Position numbers and translations under genes: made by a program
Assembly (NCBI RefSeq): GCF_029227915.1
Contig: NC_079880.1
Coordinates: 3,536,001 to 3,600,000 of the forward strand
Source: Hydractinia symbiolongicarpus
Taxonomy: Eukaryota > Cnidaria > Hydrozoa > Anthoathecata > Hydractiniidae
Length of the DNA: 64,000 bases
Reading direction: 5' to 3'
The notes under the pieces: model-generated
What the model was told of the DNA's origin: nothing
Seen by the model: the letters and a program-made list of their open reading frames with translations, nothing else
Databases searched by the model: none
Shown: piece after piece, positions 23,501 through 36,907 of the stretch
How positions within the stretch are numbered: position 1 is the stretch's first letter
How the letters are laid out: every line of letters starts with the position of its first letter

Positions 23501-24991
23501 TTGATGAGACGCTGAATAAAAGAAGTTTAATCGACGGCAAACGAAAACCCGCCATTTCCCGTAAACCCCGGACTCGACCCGTATAGTCAAAAGTATACAA
23601 AGAAAGTACCCAGGGAGTAAACTCATTTCCCGAACGATTTTTTATATTATTTTCTTTTCCACTAAACGCATGAGACGTGTAGTTTTCAAAAATATTTTCA
23701 TATTTGATGGGACGCTGAATAAAAGAAGTTTAATCGCCGGCAAACGAAAATCCGCGATTTCCCGTAAATCCCGGACTCGACCCGTATAGTAAAAAGTATA
23801 CAAAGAAAGTACCCAGGGAGTAAACTCATTTCCCGAACGATTTTTTAAATTATTTTTTCACCACTAAAACGCATGAGACTTGTAGTTTTCAAAAATGTTT
23901 TCATTTTTGATGAGACGCTTAATGAAAGAGGTTTAATCGCCGGCAAACGAAATTTCGCGTTTTCCCGTAAATCCGGGGCTTGGCCCGTATAGTCGAATGT
24001 ATACAAAGAAAGTACCCTGTGAGTAAACTCATTTTCCGAACGATTTTTTAAATTATTTTTTCACCACTACAACGCATGAGACTTGTAGTTTTCAAAAATG
24101 TTTTCATTTTTGATGAGACACTGAATAAAAGAAGTTTAATCGCCGGCAAACGAAAACCCGCCATTTCCCGTAAACCCCGGACTCGGCCCGTATAGTCAAA
24201 AGTATACAAAGAAAGTACCCAGCGAGTAAACTCATTATCCGAACGATTTTTTATATTATTTTTTCACCACTACAACGCATGAGACTTGTAGTTTTCAAAA
24301 ATATTTTCATTTTTGATGAGACGCTGAATAAAAGAAGTTTAATCGCCCTCAAACGAAAATCCGCGATTTCCCGTAAATCCCGGACTCGGCCCGTATAGTC
24401 CAAAGTATACAAAGAAAGTACCCAGGGAGTTAACTCATTTCCCGAACGATTTTTTAAAGTATTTTTTCACCACTAAAACGCATGAGACTTGTAGTTTTCA
24501 AAAATGTTTTCATTTTTAATAGACGCTTATTAAAAGAGGTTTAATCGCCGGCAAACGAAATCCCGCGATTTCCCGTAAATCCCGGGCTTGGCCCGTATAG
24601 TCGAATGTATACAAAGAAAGTACCCAGGGAGTAAACTCATTTCCCGAACGATTTTTTATTTTTTTTTTTCACCACTAAAACGCATGAGACTTGTAGTTTT
24701 CAAAATTGTTTTCATTTTGATGAGACGCTTAATGAAAGAGGTTTAATCGCCGGCAAACGAAATCCCGCGTTTTCCCGTAAATCCTGGGCTTGGCCCGTAT
24801 AGTCGAATGTATACAAAGAAAGTACCCAGGGAGTAAACTCATTTCCCGAACGATTTTTTAAATTTTTTTTTCACCACTAAAACGCATGAGACTTGTAGTT
24901 TTCAAAAATGTTTTCATTTTTGATGAGACGCTGAGTAAAAGAAGTTTAATCGCCCTCAAACGAAAATCTGCGATTTCCCGTAAATCCCGGA
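20556..24991 (+). repeat. 203-bp satellite array, segment 2
   Basis: Satellite resumes inside a monomer at acaaagaaagtaccc and runs to ...taaatcccgga at 24991. From about 20640 on, it is a copy of 14601-18953 at an offset of 6038-6039 bp, including the diverged block (22640-24991). Nothing other than satellite is present. Confidence 0.95.
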
Positions 24992-25007
24992 TTTTTTTTT
25001 TTTTTTT
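24992..25007 (-). other. Retroelement poly(A) tail, copy 2
   Basis: Sixteen T on the plus strand after cccgga. Identical in length and junction to copy 1. Confidence 0.9.
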
Positions 25008-25023
25008 GATTTTTGATTTTCTC

Positions 25024-25029
25024 TTTATT
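25024..25029 (-). promoter_or_regulatory. Polyadenylation signal AATAAA, copy 2
   Basis: Plus-strand tttatt, 16 nt from the poly(A) run at 24992-25007, in the same place as in copy 1. Confidence 0.75.
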
Positions 25030-25142
25030 TAACGTCGATAGATACAATAGTATTTAAATAACTAATTTAAATCGACAACAAAACGTAAAACAAGGCAAAC
25101 AGCGATAAAGAATAAGAAAAATAAATAAATAAATAAGTAAAG

Positions 25143-26597
25143 TTAAAATATGTATGGTATATCCATGCATATTTTACAGGTGCAAACATCACCTTCCCAA
25201 AATTTTATTGAGCTACGGAAGGCTTCGAGAGAAGGAGCATTCTTTGTAGCGTCAGGCACAGATATCCATAGCTTCCCTGCAATATTTGATAAAGTATTTA
25301 AGCCATAGTACGTTGTCCGACAAGTTGGTCGCCTGATCAAATTAAAGCAACGAACGTTGTACTTGTTTTCCCTAACAGAAAATATCTCGTTCATATATAG
25401 AGGTGACAATCCATTTAAAAATTTGTAAACCTCTTTCATTAAATTCTGTAAATTGATGATGTGAATATTTTTAACATTACATAAAGATAAAAGTTCATCG
25501 TAACTGCCATTTATATCGTCCTGTATGATTCTTAGACAACGTTCATGAATACGATTGATTCGATTATTCGCAACTTTTCCACAAAACATCCATACTAAGG
25601 GACAGTAAGAAAACTGAGACAAAATAAATGAATTGAAGAGAAAACGCTTCATCTTGGGTGTCAAAAAGGAAGATATCCTTTGAAGCACGTTGAGTTTCCT
25701 ACTAGCCTTATTACAGATGTTTTTGACATGCGAATGAAAGTTTAGTCTCGAGTCAATCGTGACACCAAGAAGCACTACAGACGATTTACACGCAATTTTC
25801 AAATGGTTAAATATCAAACTTTCATCGTGATGACCTAATACAATATATTGATACTTTTTCAAATTTATTATTAAGTAATTTTCATAAAACCAATTATTAA
25901 CTATGACCAAATTAGTAAGCAGTGTTTGTTTTGCATCTTCTAATGAATTTTCACAAGCATATAAGGTGTTATCATCTGCAAAGTTACAAAGGGATGATTG
26001 AATAATGAACCAGAATAAATCGTTTATAGAATAATTGAAGAAAGGAGGTCCTAAGATTGATCCTTGTGGAACTCCAACTTGAAGAGGAAGCCATTCGCTA
26101 AAAGAAGAATTTATTCTGGTTCTCTGAAAACGATTTTTCAAGTATGAGTGAATAAATAATAAAGAAGATTCAGAAAAACCATAGGCATGCAGCTTTGCAA
26201 TAAGCAAATCATGGTTGATAGTATCAAAAGCTTTTGAAAGGTCCATTAGCACTCCTCCAACTACACCCTTATTATCAAGTGTGCTTTTCCATTGTTTAAT
26301 CATTCGAATGAGAGCATATTGTGTATTATAACCCTTTCTGAAGCCTGATAGATGAGGGCTGAGTTTGTCATGCATAAAAGTGTGCATTTGATTAAGAATA
26401 ATTCTTTCAAAAACCTTTGATAAACAGGGAAGCAAGCTAACAGGTCTATAGTTCTCCTTATCATTACAGTCATCCTTCTTAAAAACAGGTATAACCTCTG
26501 CAAGTTTTAAATCATCAGGAAAAATATTAGACTGTAAACAAAAATTTATAATATTAGTGAGGATAGGAACAAAGATATGAATAAACTTCTTCAACAA
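25143..26597 (-). pseudogene. Reverse transcriptase fragment (non-LTR ORF2), copy 2
   Basis: A 484-codon open frame whose translation is identical to copy 1, including residues Lys101, Gly115, Ala222, Ile243 and Glu468, which differ in copy 3. It lacks an ATG and the endonuclease half, and opens at TTG codons next to the satellite junction. The FADD active-site box is intact. Because the frame is open but has no recognisable promoter or start, I regard it as a passenger in the array. Confidence 0.9.
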
Positions 26598-27440
26598 AGA
26601 AAGTACCCAGGGTGTAAACTCATTTCCCGAACTATTTTTTTAATTATTATTTCACCACTAAAGCCCATGAGACTTGTAGTATTTAAAAATATTTTCATTT
26701 TTGATGAGACGCTGAATAAAAGAAGTTTAATCGCCGGCAAACGAAAACCCGCGACTTCCCGTAAATCCCGGACTCAGCCCGTATAGTCAAAAGTATACAA
26801 AGAAAGTACCCAGGAAGTAAACTCATTTCCCGAACGATTTTTTAAATTATTTTTTCACCACTAAAACGCATGAGCCTTGTAGTTTTCAAAAATGTTTTCA
26901 TTTTTGATGAGACGCTGAATAAAAGAAGTTTAATCGCCGGCAAACGAAAACCTGCGATTTCGCGTAAATCCCGGACTCGGCCCGTATAGTCAAAAGTATA
27001 CAAAGAAATTACCCAGGAAGTAAACTCATTTCCCAAACGATATTTTAAATTAATTTTCACCACTAAAACGCATGAGACTTGTAGTTTTCAGAAATGTTTT
27101 CATTTTTGATGAGACGCTTAATGAAAGTTGTTTAATCGCCGGCAAACGAAAACCCGCGATTTCCCGTAAATCACGGGCTTGGCCCGTATAGTCAAAAGTA
27201 TACAAAGAAAGTACCCGGGGTGTAAACTCATTTCCCGAACGATTTTTTAAATTATTATTTTACCACTAAAGCCCATGAGACTTGTAGTTTTCAAAAATGT
27301 TTTCATTTTTGATGAGACGCTGAATAAAAGAAGTTTAATCGCCGGAAAACGAAAACCCGCCATTTCCCGTAAACCCCGGACTCGGCCCGCATAGTCAAAA
27401 GTATACAAAGAAAGTACCCAGGGAGTAAACTCATTTCCCG

Positions 27441-30400
27441 AACGATTTTTTAAATTATTTTTTCACCACTAAATCGCATGAGACTTGTAGTTTTCAAAAA
27501 TGTTTTCATTTTTGATGAGACGCTGAATAAAAGAAGTTTAATCGCCGGCAAACGAAAACCTGCGATTTGCCGTAAATCCCGGACTCGGCCCGTATAGTCA
27601 AAAGTATACAAAGAAAGTACCCAGGGTGTAAACTCATTTCCCGAACGATTTTTTAAATTATTATTTCACCACTAAAGCCCATGAGACTTGTAGTATTTAA
27701 AAATATTCTCATTTTTGATGAGACGCTGAATAAAAGAAGTTTAATCGCCGGCAAACGAAAACCTGCGATTTCCCGTAAATCCCGGACTCGGCCCGTATAG
27801 TCAAAAGTATACAAACAAAGTACCCAGGGAGTAAACTCATTTCCCAAACGATATTTTAAATTAATTTTCACCACTAAAACGCATGAGACTTGTAGTTTTC
27901 AGAAATGTTTTCATTTTTGATGAGACGCTGAATAAAAGAAGTTTAATCGCCGGCAAACGAAAACCTGCGATTTCCCGTAAATCCCGGACTCGGCCCGTAT
28001 AGTCAAAAGTATACAAAGAAAGTACCCAGGGAGTAAACTCATTTCCCAAACGATATTTTAAATTAATTTTCACCACTAAAACACATGAGACTTGTAGTTT
28101 TCAGAAATGTTTTCATTTTTGATGAGACGCTGAATAAAAGAAGTTTAATCGCCGGCAAACGAAAACCTGCGATTTCCCGTAAATCCCGGACTCGGCCCGT
28201 ATAGTCAAAAGTATACAAAGAAAGTACCCAGGGTGTAAACTCATTTCCGGCACGATTTTTTAAATTATTATTTCACCACTAAAGCCCATAAGACTTGTAG
28301 TATTTAAAAATATTTTCATTTTTGATGAGACGCTGAATAAAAGAAGTTTAATCGCCGGCAAACGAAAACCTGCGATTTCCCGTAAATCCCGGACTCGGCT
28401 CGTATAGTCAAAAGTATACAAAGAAAGTACCCAGGGTGTAAACTTATTTCCCGAACGATTTTTTAAATTATTATTTCACCACTAAAGCCCATGAGACTTG
28501 TAGTATTTAAAAATATTTTCATTTTTGATGAGACGCTGAATAAAAGAAGTTTAATCGCCGGCAAACGAAAACCCGCGCCTTCCCGTAAATCCCGGACTCG
28601 GCCCGTATAGTCAAAAGTATACAAAGAAAGTACCCAGGGAGTAAACTCATTCCCCGAACGATTTTTTAAATTTTTTTTCACCACTAAAACGCATGAGACT
28701 TGTAGTTTTTAAAAATGTTTTCATTTTTGATGAGACGCTGAATAAAAGAAGTTTAATTGCCGGCAAATGAAAACCCGCGTCTTCCCGTAAATCCCGGACT
28801 CGGCCCGTATAGTCAAAAGTATACAAAGAAAGTACCCAGGGAGTAAACTCATTTCCCAAACGATATTTTAAATTAATTTTCACCACTAAAACGCATGAGA
28901 CTTGTAGTTTTCAGAAATGTTTTCATTTTTGATGAGACGCTTAATGAAAGTTGTTTAATCGCCGGCAAACGAAAACCCGCGATTTCCCGTAAATCCCGGG
29001 CTTGGCCCGTATAGTCGAATGTATACAAAGAAAGTACCCTGTGAGTAAACTCATTTCCAGAACGATTTTTTAATTTATTTTTTCAACACTAAAACGCATG
29101 AGACTTGTAGTTTTCAAAAATGTTTGCATTTTTGATGAGATGCCTAATGAAAGAGGTTTAATCGCCGGCAAACAAAAACCCGAGATTTCCCGTAAATCCT
29201 GGGCTTGGCCCGTATAGTCAAAAGTATACAAAGATAGTACCCAGGGAGTAAACTCATTTCCAGAACGATTTTTTAAATTATTTTTTCACCACTAAAACGC
29301 ATAAGACTTGTAGTTTTTAAAAATGTTTTCATTTTTGATGAGACGCTTAATGAAAGTTGTTTAATCGCCGGCAAACGAAAACCCGAGATTTCCCGTAAAT
29401 CCCGGGCTTGGCCCGTATAGTCAAAAGTATACAAAGATAGTACCCAGGGAGTAAACTCATTTCCAGAACGATTTTTTAAATTATTTTTTCACCACTAAAA
29501 CGCATAAGACTTGTAGTTTATAAAATTTTTTTCATTTTTGATGAGACGCTGAATAAAAGAAGTTTAATCGCCGGCAAACGAAAACCTGCGATTTCCCGTA
29601 AATCCCGGACTCGGCCCGTATAGTCAAAAGTATACAAAGAAAGTACCCAGGGAGTAAACTCATTTCCCGAACGATTTTTTAAATTATTTTTTCACCACTA
29701 AATCGCATGAGACTTGTAGTTTTCAAAAATGTTTTCATTTTTGATGAGACGCTGAATAAAAGAAGTTTAATCGCCGGCAAACGAAAACCTGCGATTTGCC
29801 GTAAATCCCGGACTCGGCCCGTATAGTCAAAAGTATACAAAGAAAGTACCCAGGGTGTAAACTCATTTCCCGAACGATTTTTTAAATTATTTTTTCACCA
29901 CTAAATCGCATGAGACTTGTAGTTTTCAAAAATGTTTTCATTTTTGATGAGACGCTGAATAAAAGAAGTTTAATCGCCGGCAAACGAAAACCTGCGATTT
30001 GCCGTAAATCCCGGACTCGGCCCGTATAGTCAAAAGTATACAAAGAAAGTACCCAGGGTGTAAACTTATTTCCCGAACGATTTTTTAAATTATTATTTCA
30101 CCACTAAAGCCCATGAGACTTGTAGTATTTAAAAATATTCTCATTTTTGATGAGACGCTGAATAAAAGAAGTTTAATCGCCGGCAAACGAAAACCTGCGA
30201 TTTCCCGTAAATCCCGGACTCGGCCCGTATAGTCAAAAGTATACAAACAAAGTACCCAGGGAGTAAACTCATTTCCCAAACGATATTTTAAATTAATTTT
30301 CACCACTAAAACGCATGAGACTTGTAGTTTTCAGAAATGTTTTCATTTTTGATGAGACGCTGAATAAAAGAAGTTTAATCGCCGGCAAACGAAAACCTGC

Positions 30401-33400
30401 GATTTCCCGTAAATCCCGGACTCGGCCCGTATAGTCAAAAGTATACAAAGAAAGTACCCAGGGAGTAAACTCATTTCCCAAACGATATTTTAAATTAATT
30501 TTCACCACTAAAACACATGAGACTTGTAGTTTTCAGAAATGTTTTCATTTTTGATGAGACGCTGAATAAAAGAAGTTTAATCGCCGGCAAACGAAAACCT
30601 GCGATTTCCCGTAAATCCCGGACTCGGCCCGTATAGTCAAAAGTATACAAAGAAAGTACCCAGGGTGTAAACTCATTTCCCGCACGATTTTTTAAATTAT
30701 TATTTCACCACTAAAGCCCATAAGACTTGTAGTATTTAAAAATATTTTCATTTTTGATGAGACGCTGAATAAAAGAAGTTTAATCGCCGGCAAACGAAAA
30801 CCTGCGATTTCCCGTAAATCCCGGACTCGGCTCGTATAGTCAAAAGTATACAAAGAAAGTACCCAGGGTGTAAACTTATTTCCCGAACGATTTTTTAAAT
30901 TATTATTTCACCACTAAAGCCCATGAGACTTGTAGTATTTAAAAATATTTTCATTTTTGATGAGACGCTGAATAAAAGAAGTTTAATCGCCGGCAAACGA
31001 AAACCCGCGCCTTCCCGTAAATCCCGGACTCGGCCCGTATAGTCGAATGTATACAAAGAAAGTACCCTGTGAGTAAACTCATTTCCAGAACGATTTTTTA
31101 ATTTATTTTTTCAACACTAAAACGCATGAGACTTGTAGTTTTCAAAAATGTTTGCATTTTTGATGAGATGCCTAATGAAAGAGGTTTAATCGCCGGCAAA
31201 CAAAAACCCGAGATTTCCCGTAAATCCTGGGCTTGGCCCGTATAGTCAAAAGTATACAAAGATAGTACCCAGGGAGTAAACTCATTTCCAGAACGATTTT
31301 TTAAATTATTTTTTCACCACTAAAACGCATAAGACTTGTAGTTTTTAAAAATGTTTTCATTTTTGATGAGACGCTTAATGAAAGTTGTTTAATCGCCGGC
31401 AAACGAAAACCCGAGATTTCCCGTAAATCCCGGGCTTGGCCCGTATAGTCAAAAGTATACAAAGATAGTACCCAGGGAGTAAACTCATTTCCAGAACGAT
31501 TTTTTAAATTATTTTTTCACCACTAAAACGCATAAGACTTGTAGTTTATAAAATTTTTTTCATTTTTGATGAGACGCTGAATAAAAGAAGTTTAATCGCC
31601 GGCAAACGAAAACCTGCGATTTCCCGTAAATCCCGGACTCGGCCCGTATAGTCAAAAGTATACAAAGAAAGTACCCAGGGTGTAAACTCATTTCCCGAAC
31701 TATTTTTTAAATTATTATTTCACCACGGGATTCATTTTTGATGAGACGCTTAATAAAAGTGGTTTAATTGCCGGCAAAGGAAAACCCGCGATTTCCCGTA
31801 AATCCCGGGCTTGGCCCGTATAGTCGAATGTATACAAAGAAAGTACCCTGTGAGTAAACTCATTTCCAAAACGATTTTTTAAATTATCTTTTCACCACTA
31901 AAACGCTTGAGACTTGTAGTTTTCAAAAATGTTTTTATTTTTGATGAGACGCTGAATAAAAGAAGTTTAATCGCCGGCAAACGAAAACCCGCCATTTCCC
32001 GTAAACCCCGGACTCGGCCCGCATAGTCAAAAGTATACAAAGAAAGTACCCAGGGAGTAAACTCATTTCCCGAACGATTTTTTAAATGATTTTTTCACCA
32101 CTAAATCGCATGAGACTTGTAGTTTTCAAATATGTTTTCATTTTTGATGAGACGCTGAATAAAAGAAGTTTAATCGCCGGCAAACGAAAACCTGCGATTT
32201 GCCGTAAATCCCGGACTCTGCCCGTATAGTCAAAAGTATACAAAGAAAGTACCCAGGGTGTAAACTCATTTCCCGAACGATTTTTTAAATTATTATTTCA
32301 CCACTAAAACCCATGAGACTTGTAGTATATAAAAATATTTTCATTTTTGATGAGACGCTGAATAAAAGAAGTTTAATCGCCGGCAAACGAAAACCTGCGA
32401 TTTCCCGTAAATCCCGGACTCGGCCCGTATAGTCAAAAGTATACAAAGAATGTACCCAGGGTGTAAACTCATTTCCCGAACGATTTTTTAAATTATTATT
32501 TCACCACTAAAACGCATGAGATTTGTAGTTTTTAAAAATGTTTTCATTTTTGATGAGACGCTGAATAAAAGAAGTTTAATTGCCGGCAAACGAAAACCCG
32601 AGATTTCCCGTAAATCCCGGGCTTGGCCCGTACAGTCAAAAGTATACAAAGAAAGTACCCAGGGTGTAAACTCATTTCCCGAACTATTTTTTAAATTATT
32701 ATTTCACCACTAAAGCCAATGAGACTTGTAGTATTTAAAAATATTTTCATTTTTGATGAGACGCTGAATAAAAGAAGTTTAATCGCCGGCAAACGAAAAC
32801 CCGCGACTTCCCGTAAATCCCGGACTCAGCCCATATAGTCAAAAGTATACAAAGAAAGTACCCAAGGAGTAAACTCATTTCCCGAAGGATTTTTTAAATT
32901 ATTTTTTCACCACTAAAGCCCATGAGCTTTGTAGTTCTTAAAAATGTTTTCATTTTTGATGAGACGCTGAATAAAAGAAGTTTAATTGCCGGCAAACGAA
33001 AACCCGCGACTTCCCGTAAATCCCGGACTCGGCCCGTATAGTCAAAAGTATACAAAGAAAGTACCCAGGGAGTAAACTCATTTCCCGAACGATTTTTTAA
33101 ATGATTTTTTCACCTCTAAATCGCATGAGACTTGTAGTTTTCAAAAATGTTTTTATTTTTGATGAGACGCTGAATAAAAGAAGTTTAATCGCCGGCAAAC
33201 GAAAACCTGCGATTTCCCGTAAATCCCGGACTCGGCCCGTATAGTCAAATGTATACAAAGAAAGTACCCAGGGTGTAAACTCGTTTCCCGAACGATTTTT
33301 TAAATTATTATTTCACCACTAAAGCCCATGAGACTTGTAGTATTTAAAAATATTTTCATTTTTGATGAGACGCTGAATAAAAGAAGTTTAATCGCCGGCA

Positions 33401-34360
33401 AACGAAAACCTGCGATTTCCCGTAAATCCCGGACTCGGCCCGTATAGTCAAAAGTATACAAAGAATGTACCCAGGGTGTAAACTCATTTCCCGAACGATT
33501 TTTTAAATTATTATTTCACCACTAAAGCCCATGAGACTTGTAGTATTTAAAAATATTTTCATTTTTGATGAGACGCTGAATAAAAGAAGTTTAATCGCCG
33601 GCAAACGAAAACCCGCGTCTTCCCGTAAATCCCCGACTCGGCCCGTATAGTCAAAAGTATACAAAGAAAGTACCCAGGGAGTAAACTCATTTCCCAAACG
33701 ATATTTTAAATTAATTTTCACCACTAAAACGCATGAGACTTGTAGTTTTCAGAAATGTTTTCATTTTGGATGAGACGCTTAATGAAAGTTGTTTAATCGC
33801 CGGCAAACGAAAACCCGCGATTTCCCGTAAATCCCGGGCTTGGCCCGTATAGTCGAATGTATACAAAGAAAGTACCCTGTGAGTAAACTCATTTCCAGAA
33901 CGATTTTTTAAATTATTATTTCACCACTAAAACGCATGAGACTTGTAGTTTTCAAAAATGTTTTCATTTTTGATGAGACGCTTAATGAAAGAGGTTTAAT
34001 CGCCGGCAAACGAAATCCCGCGTTTTCCCGTAAATCCGGGGCTTGGCCCGTATAGTCGAATGTATACAAAGAAAGTACCCTGTGAGTAAACTCATTTCCC
34101 GAACGAATTTTTAAATTATTTTTTTACCACTAAAACGCATGAGACTTGTAGTTTTCAGAAATGTTTTCATTTTTGATGAGACGCTTAATAAAAGTGGTTT
34201 AATCGCCGGCAAACGAAAACCTGCGATTTCCCGTAAATCCCGGACTCGGCCCGTATAGTCAAAAGTATACAAAGAAAGTACCCAGGGAGTAAACTCATTT
34301 CCCGAACGATTTTTTAAATTATTTTTTCACCACTAAATCGCATGAGACTTGTAGTTTTCA
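27441..34360 (+). repeat. 6.9-kb block, repeated at +9467 bp, unit 1
   Basis: The block matches 36908-43827 at a constant offset of 9467 bp, apart from a few substitutions (catttccggcacg near 28244 against catttcccgcacg near 37711). Shared private marks are ggcaaaggaaaac (about 31773 and 41240), a gtacag variant (about 32629 and 42096) and cccatatag (about 32830 and 42297). Left boundary: upstream of 27441 the flanks differ (cccgaac against ccaaaac). Right boundary: they diverge at 34361 (caaaaatg against cagaaatg). Inside, a 12-monomer unit of 2432 bp is itself repeated (27653 and 30085). Confidence 0.87.
31721..31731 (+). repeat. Truncated 172-bp monomer junction, 1 of 10
   Basis: The caccac end of one monomer joins gggattcatttttgatg directly. 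The usual 36 bp between them, with the catgagacttgtag box, is replaced by five bases, a net loss of 31 bp. The truncated monomer is always of the gcttaataaaagtgg type, so all ten copies descend from one deletion. This copy shares ggcaaagg with the copy at 41194. Confidence 0.88.
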
Positions 34361-34507
34361 AAAATGTTTTCATTTTTGATGAGACGCTGAATAAAAGAAG
34401 TTTAATCGCCGGCAAACGAAAACCTGCGATTTGCCGTAAATCCCGGACTCGGCCCGTATAGTCAAAAGTATACAAAGAAAGTACCCAGGGTGTAAACTCA
34501 TTTCCCG

Positions 34508-36710
34508 AACGATTTTTTAAATTATTTTTTCACCACTAAATCGCATGAGACTTGTAGTTTTCAAAAATGTTTTCATTTTTGATGAGACGCTGAATAAAAG
34601 AAGTTTAATCGCCGGCAAACGAAAACCTGCGATTTGCCGTAAATCCCGGACTCGGCCCGTATAGTCAAAAGTATACAAAGAAAGTACCCAGGGTGTAAAC
34701 TTATTTCCCGAACGATTTTTTAAATTATTATTTCACCACTAAAGCCCATGAGACTTGTAGTATTTAAAAATATTCTCATTTTTGATGAGACGCTGAATAA
34801 AAGAAGTTTAATCGCCGGCAAACGAAAACCTGCGATTTCCCGTAAATCCCGGACTCGGCCCGTATAGTCAAAAGTATACAAACAAAGTACCCAGGGAGTA
34901 AACTCATTTCCCAAACGATATTTTAAATTAATTTTCACCACTAAAACGCATGAGACTTGTAGTTTTCAGAAATGTTTTCATTTTTGATGAGACGCTGAAT
35001 AAAAGAAGTTTAATCGCCGGCAAACGAAAACCTGCGGTTTCCCGTAAATCCCGGACTCGGCCCGTATAGTCAAAAGTATACAAAGAAAGTACCCAGGGAG
35101 TAAACTCATTTCCCAAACGATATTTTAAATTAATTTTCACCACTAAAACACATGAGACTTGTAGTTTTCAGAAATGTTTTCATTTTTGATGAGACGCTGA
35201 ATAAAAGAAGTTTAATCGCCGGCAAACGAAAACCTGCGATTTCCCGTAAATCCCGGACTCGGCCCGTATAGTCAAAAGTATACAAAGAAAGTACCCAGGG
35301 TGTAAACTCATTTCCCGCACGATTTTTTAAATTATTATTTCACCACTAAAGCCCATAAGACTTGTAGTATTTAAAAATATTTTCATTTTTGATGAGACGC
35401 TGAATAAAAGAAGTTTAATCGCCGGCAAACGAAAACCTGCGATTTCCCGTAAATCCCGGACTCGGCTCGTATAGTCAAAAGTATACAAAGAAAGTACCCA
35501 GGGTGTAAACTTATTTCCCGAACGTTTTTTAAATTATTATTTCACCACTAAAGCCCATGAGACTTGTAGTATTTAAAAATATTTTCATTTTTGATGAGAC
35601 GCTGAATAAAAGAAGTTTAATCGCCGGCAAACGAAAACCCGCGCCTTCCCGTAAATCCCGGACTCGGCCCGTATAGTCAAAAGTATACAAAGAAAGTACC
35701 CAGGGAGTAAACTCATTCCCCGAACGATTTTTTAAATTTTTTTTCACCACTAAAACGCATGAGACTTGTAGTTTTTAAAAATGTTTTCATTTTTGATGAG
35801 ACGCTGAATAAAAGAAGTTTAATTGCCGGCAAATGAAAACCCGCGTCTTCCCGTAAATCCCGGACTCGGCCCGTATAGTCAAAAGTATACAAAGAAAGTA
35901 CCCAGGGAGTAAACTCATTTCCCAAACGATATTTTAAATTAATTTTCACCACTAAAACGCATGAGACTTGTAGTTTTCAGAAATGTTTTCATTTTTGATG
36001 AGACGCTTAATGAAAGTTGTTTAATCGCCGGCAAACGAAAACCCGCGATTTCCCGTAAATCCCGGGCTTGGCCCGTATAGTCGAATGTATACAAAGAAAG
36101 TACCCTGTGAGTAAACTCATTTCCAGAACGATTTTTTAATTTATTTTTTCAACACTAAAACGCATGAGACTTGTAGTTTTCAAAAATGTTTGCATTTTTG
36201 ATGAGATGCCTAATGAAAGAGGTTTAATCGCCGGCAAACAAAAACCCGAGATTTCCCGTAAATCCTGGGCTTGGCCCGTATAGTCAAAAGTATACAAAGA
36301 TAGTACCCAGGGAGTAAACTCATTTCCAGAACGATTTTTTAAATTATTTTTTCACCACTAAAACGCATAAGACTTGTAGTTTTTAAAAATGTTTTCATTT
36401 TTGATGAGACGCTTAATGAAAGTTGTTTAATCGCCGGCAAACGAAAACCCGAGATTTCCCGTAAATCCCGGGCTTGGCCCGTATAGTCAAAAGTATACAA
36501 AGATAGTACCCAGGGAGTAAACTCATTTCCAGAACGATTTTTTAAATTATTTTTTCACCACTAAAACGCATAAGACTTGTAGTTTATAAAATTTTTTTCA
36601 TTTTTGATGAGACGCTGAATAAAAGAAGTTTAATCGCCGGCAAACAAAAACCTGCGATTTCCCGTAAATCCCGGACTCGGCCCATATAGTCAAAAGTATA
36701 CAAAGAAAGT
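34508..36710 (+). repeat. Third partial copy of the 27.4-kb block
   Basis: About 2.2 kb lying between the two 6.9-kb units matches 27441-29644 at an offset of 7066-7067 bp. The one-base change in offset comes from a missing base in aacgttttttaaatt at about 35521. Marks such as the acacatgag variant (about 35147) are shared with 28082 and 37548. Confidence 0.8.
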
Positions 36711-36758
36711 ACCCAGGGTGTAAACTCATTTCCCGAACTATTTTTTAAATTATTATTT

Positions 36759-36769
36759 CACCACGGGAT
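36759..36769 (+). repeat. Truncated monomer junction, 2 of 10
   Basis: caccac joined to gggattcattt. It keeps ggcaaacg downstream and pairs with the copy at 45423 (offset 8658 bp). Confidence 0.88.
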
Positions 36770-36907
36770 TCATTTTTGATGAGACGCTTAATAAAAGTGG
36801 TTTAATTGCCGGCAAACGAAAACCCGCGATTTCCCGTAAATCCCGGGCTTGGCCCGTATAGTCGAATGTATACAAAGAAAGTACCCTGTGAGTAAACTCA
36901 TTTCCAA

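Larger units (their letters stand above)
24992..26593 (-). mobile_element. 5'-truncated non-LTR retrotransposon, copy 2
   Basis: A 1602-bp copy with the same 16-nt poly(A), 3' UTR, truncation point and satellite junctions as copy 1. It arose by duplication of the surrounding 6.04-kb block, not by a new insertion. No base difference from copy 1 was noticed inside the element. Confidence 0.93.
20628..26665 (+). repeat. 6.04-kb segmental duplication, unit 2
   Basis: Second tandem unit, carrying retroelement copy 2. The reverse transcriptase frames of units 1 and 2 translate identically. Its right end passes into satellite that matches the right flank of retroelement copy 3 (offset 22873 bp, for example 26842 and 49715). 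Unit 2 therefore keeps the ancestral right flank and unit 1 has the crossover-derived one. Confidence 0.9.
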
